This document shows positions 1-7,001 of a stretch of 15,675 nt of DNA, one piece after another. The DNA lies in assembly GCA_024275775.1 (NCBI GenBank), contig JAJRYM010000079.1, positions 1 to 15,675 on the forward strand. The letters run 5' to 3'. A program made the position numbers and the translations under genes. This stretch comes from Nitrospirota bacterium (GTDB lineage: Bacteria > Nitrospinota_A > UBA7883 > JACRGQ01). Position 1 is the stretch's first letter, and each line of letters starts with the position of its first letter. The notes beneath the pieces are model-generated. The model made no database searches, had not been told where the DNA came from, and worked only from the letters and a program-made list of their open reading frames with translations.

Positions 1-1
1 C

Positions 2-457
2 TTGTGGATGGTAAAGAGCATTGAGCAAAGGCGGCAGACTATGCTGAAAGTAGGCAGGAGCCTGGCGAAGTTTCAGCGGGGTTTTCTGGAGCACGGCATA
101 TCGCACCTTCAGCCTCTTGTTTTGAGGGACGTGGCGGATGATATAGAAATGCACGAGTCAACCGTAAGCCGTGTTACCCGCAATAAATACATCCATACTC
201 CCCAGGGACTTTTTGAGCTTAAATTCTTCTTCCATAGTGGTGTAAAATCATACTTAGGAAGCGATGTTTCATCGGTACGTGTAAAAGAGATGATAAAAAA
301 AATTGTTATGGAGGAGGACCCGAAACGGCCGCTTACGGACGATAAAATTGTTGAGTTGTTAAATTCGCGCGATGTTAAAATAGCGCGGCGCACAGTCACT
401 AAGTACCGCAAGGAGCTGGCCATACCGGCAGGTTCGAAGCGGAAAAAACTTTATTAA
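2..457 (+). CDS. rpoN: RNA polymerase sigma-54 factor, C-terminal part (5' end outside window)
   Basis: Sigma-54 directs core RNA polymerase to -24/-12 promoters that need an AAA+ activator. Only the last ~151 codons are here; the frame is open at the window edge, so the first codon shown (TTG) is not the start. Visible parts are the end of the core-binding/DNA-binding region (SIEQRRQTMLKV, residues 6-17 of the fragment), the helix-turn-helix with the hallmark HESTVSRVTRNKY (51-63) followed by TPQGLFELKFFF, and the RpoN box at 128-136 (ARRTVTKYR; the usual form is ARRTVAKYR, so one Ala is Thr). The C-terminus is basic (KRKK). The gene heads a co-directional cluster with hpf and PTS genes, a well-known arrangement in Gram-negative bacteria. 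Identity is certain; only the N-terminal half is unseen. Confidence 0.97.
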   Translation: MWMVKSIEQRRQTMLKVGRSLAKFQRGFLEHGISHLQPLVLRDVADDIEMHESTVSRVTRNKYIHTPQGLFELKFFFHSGVKSYLGSDVSSVRVKEMIKKIVMEEDPKRPLTDDKIVELLNSRDVKIARRTVTKYRKELAIPAGSKRKKLY

Positions 458-477
458 CATAATTTCTGGAGAGCATG

Positions 478-996
478 ATGCTTGTTGACATTCATGGAAA
501 GCAGATGGAAGTAACGCCTGCCCTGAAAAGCTACACGCTGGACAAGGTTTCGGTTCTTAATAAATATCTGGACGGACATATAAGGGCTCATTTCACCCTT
601 TCCGTCAGTAAAAAATTCCGGCAGCGGGTAGATGTTTCGGTAAGCATTAACGGGGCGCATTTCAAGGGCTCGGACGAGACGGAGGATATGTACGCATCCA
701 TTGACAGCGTAATGGATAAAATCGTCCGCCAGGCAAGGAAGTTCAAGGAAAAACGGAAGAGCCATCATCCCGCAAAGAAATCTGATGAACAGGTGCCGAT
801 AGAGGAAGACGAAACGGCTCTGCAGGAGGTAATAAAAGAGAATATGGATCAGGCCGAACAGATGTCGGACGACGAGGCTATAGAGAAGCTGAGAGCAAGC
901 AACACCCATTTCGTGGTGTATCGGGTAAAAGGAAGTGACGGTATGCGAGTGGCGTATTTCCGGAAAGACGGGAATATCGGAGTGCTTGAATACTGA
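478..996 (+). CDS. hpf: Ribosome hibernation promoting factor, long form
   Basis: Long-form HPF binds the 30S decoding region and dimerises ribosomes into inactive 100S particles in slow growth. The ~172-residue product has two domains: an N-terminal S30AE/sigma-54-modulation domain (about 1-100: MLVDIHGKQMEVTP start, then alternating strands and a basic helix ending KFKEKRKSHH), an acidic linker (about 105-130), and a C-terminal dimerisation domain (about 132-172) with SNTHFVVYRVKG and YFRKDGNIGVLEY. The C-terminal domain marks it as the long type rather than short HPF/YfiA. Two adjacent ATGs are possible (475 and 478). The GGAG at 468-471 leaves only 3 nt to the first but 6 nt to the second, so 478 is preferred. 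It lies about 20 nt after rpoN and is probably co-transcribed with it. Confidence 0.95.
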   Translation: MLVDIHGKQMEVTPALKSYTLDKVSVLNKYLDGHIRAHFTLSVSKKFRQRVDVSVSINGAHFKGSDETEDMYASIDSVMDKIVRQARKFKEKRKSHHPAKKSDEQVPIEEDETALQEVIKENMDQAEQMSDDEAIEKLRASNTHFVVYRVKGSDGMRVAYFRKDGNIGVLEY

Positions 997-1024
997 TAAT
1001 TCCCGTTGGTTATAAGGAGTGGCG

Positions 1025-1498
1025 ATGATTTCGGATTTGTTAACGGAGGATTCAATTATTCCGTCGCTTCGCGCTGAAAACAAAAAAGAAGCGCTCTGCG
1101 AAATGGCGAAAACGCTGGGCGCCGTCGCCGGTATTCAGCCGTCCGAACCGCTTCAAACAGCTCTTTTGTTGAGGGAAAACATCGGAAGCAGTGCAATAGG
1201 GGACGGTGTGGCGGTGCCGCACGTCAGGCACGACCGTTTTACCGGAATCGCGGCCATGTTCGCCCGTTCCCGCGAAGGGATAGATTTTTATTCACTGGAT
1301 GGAAAAAAGGTTCATTATTTTTTTCTTCTTCTTTCGGGCAGAGGCGTTGCCGGCCGGCACCTGAAACTTCTCGCCGGCATTTCCCGGCTTGTAAGGCTAA
1401 GGGGATTTTTCAATGCGATCGATTCCCTTAACAGTCCAAAAGAAATATTGCGGTTTATAAAAACGGCCGAGGCCCCATTTTGTCACGGGAATAGTTAG
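1025..1498 (+). CDS. ptsN: PTS EIIA-Ntr (nitrogen-regulatory phosphocarrier)
   Basis: Regulatory phosphoacceptor of the nitrogen PTS: it takes phosphate from HPr (or NPr) on a histidine and acts by binding target proteins rather than by transporting sugar. The 157-residue product matches the family length. The fold signature is present: MISDLLTEDSIIPSL start, LLLRENIGSSAIGDGVAVPHVRHD with the acceptor histidine at about residue 66 (PH in AVPH), and the LLSGRGVAGRHLKLLAGISRLVR helix region. An in-frame GTG lies at 1019, but it is part of the AAGGAG Shine-Dalgarno (1014-1019); ATG at 1025 has 5-nt spacing and is chosen. The stop codon (1496-1498) directly abuts the ATG of the next gene. In many rpoN clusters hprK and/or rapZ follow ptsN; here neither does. 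Confidence 0.93.
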   Translation: MISDLLTEDSIIPSLRAENKKEALCEMAKTLGAVAGIQPSEPLQTALLLRENIGSSAIGDGVAVPHVRHDRFTGIAAMFARSREGIDFYSLDGKKVHYFFLLLSGRGVAGRHLKLLAGISRLVRLRGFFNAIDSLNSPKEILRFIKTAEAPFCHGNS

Positions 1499-1924
1499 AT
1501 GGTTGGAATAGTAATCTGCGCGCACGGCAATCTTGCTCACGAACTGCTTCATACGCTCAAATTCATCACGGGAGGGGAGGGGTCGGTTACAGCCATCGCG
1601 CTTGACCACAATATAGATATTGCGCGCGCGCGGGAGGATGTGAAGGAGGCCGTACTGGCCGCGGATGAGGGAAACAAAGTGCTGATTGCGACCGACCTTT
1701 ACGGCGGGGCGCCTTCCAATATCTGCATGTCCCTTCAGGATGAACTGCCGATTGAGATAATAGCCGGCGTAAATCTTCCAATTCTTATCAAGGCCGTCTC
1801 CCTGCAAACAACCTGTGATCTGGAAACAATGGCCGCCAAGCTGAAGGAATACGGCAGGGAAAATATTCACCTGGCCTCGGATTTTTTGAAGAGGAAGAAT
1901 GACGAAAGCGGTAATAACCATTAG
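1499..1924 (+). CDS. PTS EIIA component, mannose/fructose (EIIA-Man) family
   Basis: A 141-residue stand-alone EIIA of the mannose superfamily. The phosphoacceptor is His9 in IVICAHG at the N-terminus. Family motifs follow: ATDLYGGAPSNIC (about 64-76) and AGVNLPILIKA (about 88-98). The C-terminal tail is basic/polar (FLKRKNDESGNNH). No EIIB, EIIC or EIID gene is present, so a regulatory role is more likely than sugar uptake; similar solo EIIA-Man proteins sit in rpoN/PTS clusters of deltaproteobacteria. ATG at 1499 follows the ptsN stop with no gap, with a modest GGGA at 1487-1490. The 3' end overlaps ptsH by 26 nt, indicating translational coupling. Its target protein cannot be inferred. Confidence 0.92.
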   Translation: MVGIVICAHGNLAHELLHTLKFITGGEGSVTAIALDHNIDIARAREDVKEAVLAADEGNKVLIATDLYGGAPSNICMSLQDELPIEIIAGVNLPILIKAVSLQTTCDLETMAAKLKEYGRENIHLASDFLKRKNDESGNNH

Positions 1925-2162
1925 GAATCCCTTGGGGATACATGCCAGAGTAGCTTTTCAGATGGCTGAAACAGGCAGGAAATTCAAATCGGATATACTT
2001 GTAAGCAACGATATGGGAAAAAGTGACGGTAAGGACATCATGGCAATTCTGGCTCTTTGCGCCGGGCCGGGAACAGTTCTTAATGTGGAGGCAAGCGGTG
2101 AGGACGAAGAAGCCGCCGTGGAGGAGATAATAAAACTGTTGAAATCCGTCAATGGCCCTTAA
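1899..2162 (+). CDS. ptsH: HPr-type phosphocarrier protein with Asp at position 46
   Basis: HPr relays phosphate from EI to EIIA proteins. The 87-residue product has the expected size and the EI-phosphorylated His15 in NPLGIHAR (10-17). Two departures from the usual pattern are visible: position 18, normally Pro (HARP), is Val, and the regulatory-serine motif GKSI reads GKDI, putting Asp at position 46 where HPr kinase normally phosphorylates Ser. Asp at 46 is the change used experimentally as a phosphoserine mimic in Gram-positive HPr. The codon (GAC) is unambiguous in the sequence. Start ATG has GAGG at 1891-1894 upstream. The gene overlaps the EIIA gene by 26 nt and ptsI by 11 nt. It could also be called NPr, since it belongs to a regulatory PTS. 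Confidence 0.94.
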   Translation: MTKAVITIRNPLGIHARVAFQMAETGRKFKSDILVSNDMGKSDGKDIMAILALCAGPGTVLNVEASGEDEEAAVEEIIKLLKSVNGP

Positions 2163-3960
2163 GAAAAAAACGGGCAAAACCGCCAGAGGCATTATCGCTT
2201 CGCCCGGCATAGCCATCGGCAAGGCGTACGTTCTGAATACCTTTCATCTTTACCTTGTAAAGCATTCCATAGAACGGGAGGAAGTATCCCGGCAGATTGA
2301 CCGTTTTCATTCCGCGGTGGAGGTCACAAGGGAAAAAATGGTGAAAACCGCCAAGGAGTCGGTAAAAAATCTTGCGGAAAACATGAGTTATATTCTGCAT
2401 CCGCAGATTCAGTTGCTCAAAGACCCCACCATCATCGACGCCACCGTAAAGAATATCGAGAAAAATCTGGTTGATGCCGAATGGGCGGTGAAGGATACCT
2501 ACGACAAACTTGTGGCCCGATTCAAAAATATTCAGGACCCGTATTTCAAGGAGAGGTTAAGGGATTTCGGCGCCGTGATATACAAGGTTCTCCAAACCCT
2601 TACGGGCAAAGAATCCGACACGCTGGAAAGCGTCAAAGACCCAGTGATAGTGGTGGCCCACGATCTGACGCCGTTCGATACCGCCCAGATGTCTACAAAT
2701 AAAATTCTCGGTTTTATAACCGAAGTGGGTGGTAAAACGTCCCATACCGGAATCATAGCTTCTTCTCTTCAGATTCCGGCCGTCGTCGGTGTTAAAAATA
2801 TAACCAGTCTGGTGGAAAACGACGACAGGATTATAGTGGATGGAATCAGCGGACGGGTTCTCATAAATCCATCGGACGAAGAATTCGTAGATTTCAACCG
2901 CAAACGGGTGAATAACCTTTATTTCGACAGGGAGCTGGAGCGGGACGCAGGCCTCGCAACCGAAACGAAGGATGCCGTAAGGTTGAGCCTGCAGGCCAAC
3001 GTGGAATCGTCTAACGATATAAGCGCGGCCGTTGAGCACGGCGCCGAAGGGATAGGTCTTTTCCGGACTGAATTTCTGTTCGTAAACGGAAGATCATGGC
3101 CGGGCGAGAACGAACAGTTTGAAGAATACAAAAAGGTTGCGCAGACGGTAGCGCCTCATCCGGCGGTAATACGCACGCTGGATCTGGGCGGTGACAAAAT
3201 GCCGTGGGTCTATAAAGACGAACCTGAACCGAACCCCGCCCTCGGACTGCGCGCCATACGTTACTGCTTCGAAAACCGCCATCTTTTCAGCGCGCAGTTG
3301 CGGGCTATTCTTCGCGCTTCCCATTACGGGGATATCAGAATTATGTATCCGATGATAAGCAGTGTGGAGGAACTCCGCAAAGCCAACAGTATTCTGGCGA
3401 AACAGAAGCGTGAGCTTAAAAGGGAGGATATCCCCTTTAATGAAGATTTAAAGGTGGGAATTATGGTCGAGGTACCCTCCGTTGCGATAGTGCTGGAGCA
3501 GTTTGCGGAGTACGTCGATTTTTTCTCCATAGGCACCAACGATCTTATTCAATACCTGCTGGCGATTGACAGGGGGCATGAGAAGGTGGCGCATCTTTAT
3601 GAGCCTTTACATCCCGCCGTGTTGAGCGCGCTGAACATGATTATTAAAACCGCCAACCGGACAAACGTCCCCGTAAGCGTATGCGGACGGATGGGCGCCG
3701 ACCCTCTTTACGCCTATCTGCTTGTGGGGATGGGAGCGCTGGCGCATATTTCTATGGAATCGCACTCAATCCCCAAGATAAAAAGGTTCCTGAGAAATAT
3801 TTCGGTTGCCGAAGCGGCGGCCGACGTTAAAAAAATGCTTGGGATGAGCAGGGTAAGGGATATTCGAAGGTATCTGATTAAGCAAGTGTCGCCGGTGCTG
3901 GATGACGGGCTCATATCCGAGGTTCTGTCCGAAGACTACGGGCGGGGAATTTACCGGTAG
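2152..3960 (+). CDS. ptsI: PTS enzyme I (phosphoenolpyruvate-protein phosphotransferase)
   Basis: Enzyme I autophosphorylates from PEP and passes phosphate to HPr in the cytoplasm. At 602 residues it is slightly longer than the usual ~570-580. Seen in order: N-terminal RGIIASPGIAIGKA (12-25), the HPr-binding helical domain (about 40-160), the active-site histidine His198 in GGKTSHTG, and the TIM-barrel PEP site with LFRTEFLF (303-310), RTLDLGGDK (341-349), GIMVEVPS (436-443) and FFSIGTNDLIQY (458-469). The catalytic cysteine is Cys511, but the usual CGEMAGDP reads CGRMGADP. No GAF domain is present, so this is not the long EI-Ntr (PtsP) form. ATG at 2152 overlaps ptsH by 11 nt and lacks a clear Shine-Dalgarno, suggesting coupling to ptsH. 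murJ follows after 8 nt. Confidence 0.96.
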   Translation: MALKKKTGKTARGIIASPGIAIGKAYVLNTFHLYLVKHSIEREEVSRQIDRFHSAVEVTREKMVKTAKESVKNLAENMSYILHPQIQLLKDPTIIDATVKNIEKNLVDAEWAVKDTYDKLVARFKNIQDPYFKERLRDFGAVIYKVLQTLTGKESDTLESVKDPVIVVAHDLTPFDTAQMSTNKILGFITEVGGKTSHTGIIASSLQIPAVVGVKNITSLVENDDRIIVDGISGRVLINPSDEEFVDFNRKRVNNLYFDRELERDAGLATETKDAVRLSLQANVESSNDISAAVEHGAEGIGLFRTEFLFVNGRSWPGENEQFEEYKKVAQTVAPHPAVIRTLDLGGDKMPWVYKDEPEPNPALGLRAIRYCFENRHLFSAQLRAILRASHYGDIRIMYPMISSVEELRKANSILAKQKRELKREDIPFNEDLKVGIMVEVPSVAIVLEQFAEYVDFFSIGTNDLIQYLLAIDRGHEKVAHLYEPLHPAVLSALNMIIKTANRTNVPVSVCGRMGADPLYAYLLVGMGALAHISMESHSIPKIKRFLRNISVAEAAADVKKMLGMSRVRDIRRYLIKQVSPVLDDGLISEVLSEDYGRGIYR

Positions 3961-3968
3961 GGTCGAAA

Positions 3969-5540
3969 TTGAGCCGGCAGAGGGGAAAACCCTCCCTTTT
4001 CAGGGCCGCCGGAATAGTGGGCGGGTTCACTCTTTTAAGCCGTATTTTCGGTTTTGTGCGCGATATGATTATCGCCAACTTTTTCGGTACGCACGCGGCG
4101 GCGGACGCCTTTTTTGTGGCTTTTCGCATTCCGAACCTTTTGCGCCGCCTCACCGCAGAGGGCGCTCTTTCCGCCGCTTTTGTTCCGATTTTCGCCAAAA
4201 CTCTTTTGCAGGACAGGGAACGAGCTTTCAGGTTCGCAAACAATCTGCTGTTTACAATGACGATAGGCCTCACGTTTATCGTGGTGGCCGGGATTTTATG
4301 CGCGCCTTTTCTGCTGAAAATCATAGCGGTAGGGTTTGCCGACGACCCGGCCAAATTCGAGCTTACGGTGGCGCTTACCCGTCTTCTGTTTCCCTATCTT
4401 TTGTTCGTGTCGCTCGCGGCTATAATGATGGGCGTTTTAAACAGCCTTGATCATTTCGCTTCACCGGCGGCCGCTCCGGTCTTATTCAATATCTCGATAA
4501 TCCTCTCCGTGATTTTTCTTTACGACAGCTTCGACCTGCCCGTTTACTCGCTTGTGGTCGGCGTTCTGGCGGGCGGGGTTCTACAGCTTGCCATACAGAT
4601 ACCGTTTGCCGCGCGGAGGGGTTTCAGGCTAGCGCCGTTCATTAATCTTAAATCGGAGCTTTTAAAGAAAGTAATGATGTTAAGCGTTCCCGCCGCGCTG
4701 GGGTTCGCCGTTGCCGAAGTTAACATGTTTGTGGATACCATACTGGCGTCTCTCCTCAAGGAAGGGTCGGTATCGTACCTTTATTATGGAAACCGCGTCA
4801 TACTCTTTCCGCTCGGCGTATTCGGCATAGCTATGAGTACGGCTCTTCTGCCGAGGCTTTCCTTCGAGGCGGGCGAAAACAATACCGCCAAAATGGTCGG
4901 CACGTTTTCCCAGTCGATGCGGGGTACGATGTTTCTTATCATCCCTTCAACAATAGGGCTCTTCGTGCTGAGAGAGCCGATTATAAAAGTACTTTTCGAA
5001 AGAGGCGAATTCGATTCGACTGCCACAGCCAACACAGCTATCGCGCTGGCCTATTACTGCCTGGGGCTTCTTGCCTTTTCCGGCGTAAAAATGGCCGTCT
5101 CCGCGTTTTACGCGCTGGGGGATACGAAAACGCCGGTGAAAGCGGCATCGTGGGCCATGGTAGTCAACATAGTTTTAAACCTGCTTTTGATGGGCCCTCT
5201 CGAACACGGCGGGCTGGCGCTGGCCACTTCGCTGGCATCGTTTTTCAATCTTGCGATTCTTCTGTATCTGCTACGGAAGATGTGGGGCGGGATTGACGGA
5301 AAAAATATCGCTGTTTCATTTGCTCGTTTTACGCTCGCTTCCGTTGGAATGGCGGTTTTCATACTTCTGCTTGAGCGGGCTGTTGATCCGTTTACCGTAA
5401 CAGGTTTGACGCTTTCCATAATCGCGGGCGGGGGCGTTTATTTTCTTCTTTGCGGGCTTGCCGGCATAGAGGAAATGAAGCTTTTAACCTCCGTAGTGAA
5501 GGGCAAAATAACAGGCAGAACAGGGTTTGATGAAACATAA
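3969..5540 (+). CDS. murJ: Lipid II flippase MurJ (MviN family)
   Basis: MurJ flips undecaprenyl-linked lipid II across the inner membrane for peptidoglycan synthesis. The 523-residue, strongly hydrophobic protein fits the 14-helix MOP-superfamily fold. The conserved N-terminal block is complete: LLSRIFGFVRD (22-32, with Arg25 and Arg31), AAADAFFVAFRIPNLLRR (43-60) and AEGALSAAFVPIF (63-75), which hold charged residues essential in E. coli MurJ; FYALGDTKTPVKAA appears near helix 11. The start is TTG at 3969, supported by AGGG at 3959-3962 with 6-nt spacing and by the family N-terminus; the next Met would delete conserved helix 1. Placed 8 nt after ptsI on the same strand, it is probably the last gene of the rpoN-PTS operon. 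It ends facing rluB. Confidence 0.95.
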   Translation: MSRQRGKPSLFRAAGIVGGFTLLSRIFGFVRDMIIANFFGTHAAADAFFVAFRIPNLLRRLTAEGALSAAFVPIFAKTLLQDRERAFRFANNLLFTMTIGLTFIVVAGILCAPFLLKIIAVGFADDPAKFELTVALTRLLFPYLLFVSLAAIMMGVLNSLDHFASPAAAPVLFNISIILSVIFLYDSFDLPVYSLVVGVLAGGVLQLAIQIPFAARRGFRLAPFINLKSELLKKVMMLSVPAALGFAVAEVNMFVDTILASLLKEGSVSYLYYGNRVILFPLGVFGIAMSTALLPRLSFEAGENNTAKMVGTFSQSMRGTMFLIIPSTIGLFVLREPIIKVLFERGEFDSTATANTAIALAYYCLGLLAFSGVKMAVSAFYALGDTKTPVKAASWAMVVNIVLNLLLMGPLEHGGLALATSLASFFNLAILLYLLRKMWGGIDGKNIAVSFARFTLASVGMAVFILLLERAVDPFTVTGLTLSIIAGGGVYFLLCGLAGIEEMKLLTSVVKGKITGRTGFDET

Positions 5541-5550
5541 GGCGCATAAA

Positions 5551-5566
5551 AGCCGTACTGCCGGCT
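5551..5566. terminator. Small hairpin in the murJ/rluB convergent gap, possible terminator
   Basis: AGCCG (5551-5555) and CGGCT (5562-5566) form a 5-bp stem with a 6-nt loop in the 29-nt gap between the two convergent stops. Read on the - strand the stem runs into TTTT, which suits termination of scpA-scpB-rluB. Read on the + strand the T-run (5571 onward) starts only after AGGT, so support is weaker for murJ. The stem is short, so this is a modest call. Confidence 0.4.
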
Positions 5567-5569
5567 AGG

Positions 5570-6334
5570 TTATTTTTTAGGTTTCGTTACGGCGGCAAGC
5601 AGGGCCTTAACCTCTTTCGGGGCAAGGTGGCGGTAATCCCCCGGCTGTAACCTGGAAAGCTTTAAAGGGCCGTACGCTACGCGCGCAAGTTTCACTACAG
5701 GATGTCCGAGAGCTTTGCAAAGAATCCGTATCTGTCTTTTTTTCCCCTCGGTAAGGGAGACATGTAAAATGGTGTTCTTTCCGGTTTTTCGCTCAACCCG
5801 CACCCCGTTGAAGCGGTATTTGACGCCCTCAACCGTAATGCCGCGCCTCATTTTAAGCAGGGTAGGTTCCTTCACAAGACCGCGCACCCTCGCGCTGTAT
5901 TTTTTGATGACTTTCGATGCCGGCCTCATCATCTTTTGAGAGAAATCCCCGTCGTTTGTCATCAGCAGTAGACCGGTGGTATTGAAATCCAGCCTTCCCA
6001 CCGGGTAAAGCCGTTCTTTTATTTCGGTTATCATGCCGGTTACCGTTTTTCTTCCCTGCGGGTCGTCGGCAGTGCAGATTACGCCGGCAGGTTTATGAAA
6101 TATGACGTAAATTTTTTGGGGTATTTTTACAAGCCTACCGTCGCAGGTTATTCTGTCCCTTCTTAAATCGGCCTTAACGCCAAGGCGGGTGACGATTGTG
6201 CCGTTTATCTGGACACGGTTTTCCAGAATAGCCTCTTCCGCTTTTCTGCGCGAGAACAGGCCGGATTCAGCAAGTATCTTCTGAAGCCGTACCTCCCGCG
6301 TTGTGTCAGATTTCCCCGAACGACTCTTCTTCAT
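5570..6334 (-). CDS. rluB: Ribosomal large-subunit pseudouridine synthase, RluB-like (RsuA/RluB family)
   Basis: Isomerises a uridine to pseudouridine in rRNA; RluB acts on 23S rRNA helix 89 in E. coli. The 254-residue product has an N-terminal S4 RNA-binding domain (about 15-62, VRLQKILAESGLFSRRKAEE) and the RsuA/RluB catalytic domain with KPAGVICT (81-88) and YPVGRLDFNTTGLLLMTNDG (110-129), catalytic Asp116. TEGKKRQIR near residue 195 is the other family hallmark. The basic tail TKPKK is typical. RsuA or RluE/F cannot be fully excluded, but the S4 domain and the position after scpAB favour RluB. ATG at 6334 lies inside scpB (29-nt overlap) with an AGAGAG-like site upstream. Translation is probably coupled. 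Confidence 0.9.
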   Translation of the reverse strand: MKKSRSGKSDTTREVRLQKILAESGLFSRRKAEEAILENRVQINGTIVTRLGVKADLRRDRITCDGRLVKIPQKIYVIFHKPAGVICTADDPQGRKTVTGMITEIKERLYPVGRLDFNTTGLLLMTNDGDFSQKMMRPASKVIKKYSARVRGLVKEPTLLKMRRGITVEGVKYRFNGVRVERKTGKNTILHVSLTEGKKRQIRILCKALGHPVVKLARVAYGPLKLSRLQPGDYRHLAPKEVKALLAAVTKPKK

Positions 6335-7001
6335 CCAAGCTCTCTTCGTAATCTTCTTCCACCGGCTCGATCATTTCCACCTCTTGTTCAAGCAGAATGT
6401 CGGCGGGTTCTTTTTCTTCAGATGCGGATTCGGTTGCAAAAACAAAATCAGTCTGCTCAGCCTCGTTGAATTTCCCCGCAAAATCCTTGAGCGCCGGGAG
6501 GTCGGAAAGCTTCACAAGTCCGAAATATTCCAGGAACTTCTTCGAGGTGCCGAACGTCATAGGTTTGCCGGGAAGCCTTCTTCTCCCCAGAAGCCGGATA
6601 AGATTTTTTTCAAGCAGTTTTTTTACGATGCCGGAGCTATCCACCCCTCTTATATCCTCGACCTCCTGCCTGGTTATCGGCTGGCGATAGGCGACAATCG
6701 AGAGCACCTCCAGCGCGGCTCGCGAAAGGCGGGTTGAACGGCTGATCTTATGAAACTTTTTAACCCACTCTCCCATTGCGGGGCGGGTTCGCATCTGCCA
6801 TCCCTCAGCGATTTCCACAAGCTCCAGACCGTGATTTTCCAGCCTCTCCCCAAGCATGCCGAGGCATTCGGAGATTTTTTCCGGCGGAAACTCATCCAGC
6901 ACCTCTTCCAGCTTTTTTACCGATACCGGCTCTTCGGAGACGAACAGAATCGTCTCGATTATGTTTACCGCCTTTTCAGTTTCCAAGTTCGTTCCCTTCA
7001 T
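6306..7001 (-). CDS. scpB: Segregation and condensation protein B
   Basis: ScpB binds ScpA as a dimer in the SMC-ScpAB condensin, which organises and separates chromosomes. The 231-residue protein has two winged-helix domains (about 8-80 and 90-165). Family signatures are LSRAALEVLSIVAYRQPITRQEVEDIRGV (start 92), and RRLPGKPMTFGTS (141-153) leading to KKFLEYFGL. The C-terminal ~50 residues are highly acidic and variable. The start is uncertain: ATG at 7001 has no clear Shine-Dalgarno, while an in-frame TTG at 6986 is preceded by AAGGGA at 6-nt spacing and would trim five residues. Either start overlaps scpA (26 or 11 nt). rluB overlaps the 3' end. No smc gene is in the window. Confidence 0.95.
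   Translation of the reverse strand: MKGTNLETEKAVNIIETILFVSEEPVSVKKLEEVLDEFPPEKISECLGMLGERLENHGLELVEIAEGWQMRTRPAMGEWVKKFHKISRSTRLSRAALEVLSIVAYRQPITRQEVEDIRGVDSSGIVKKLLEKNLIRLLGRRRLPGKPMTFGTSKKFLEYFGLVKLSDLPALKDFAGKFNEAEQTDFVFATESASEEKEPADILLEQEVEMIEPVEEDYEESLDEEESFGEI

Noticed and set aside
454..1083. A 209-codon - strand frame across hpf and the start of ptsN
   Set aside because: It spans two real genes and their gap and has no motif, so it is a shadow frame.
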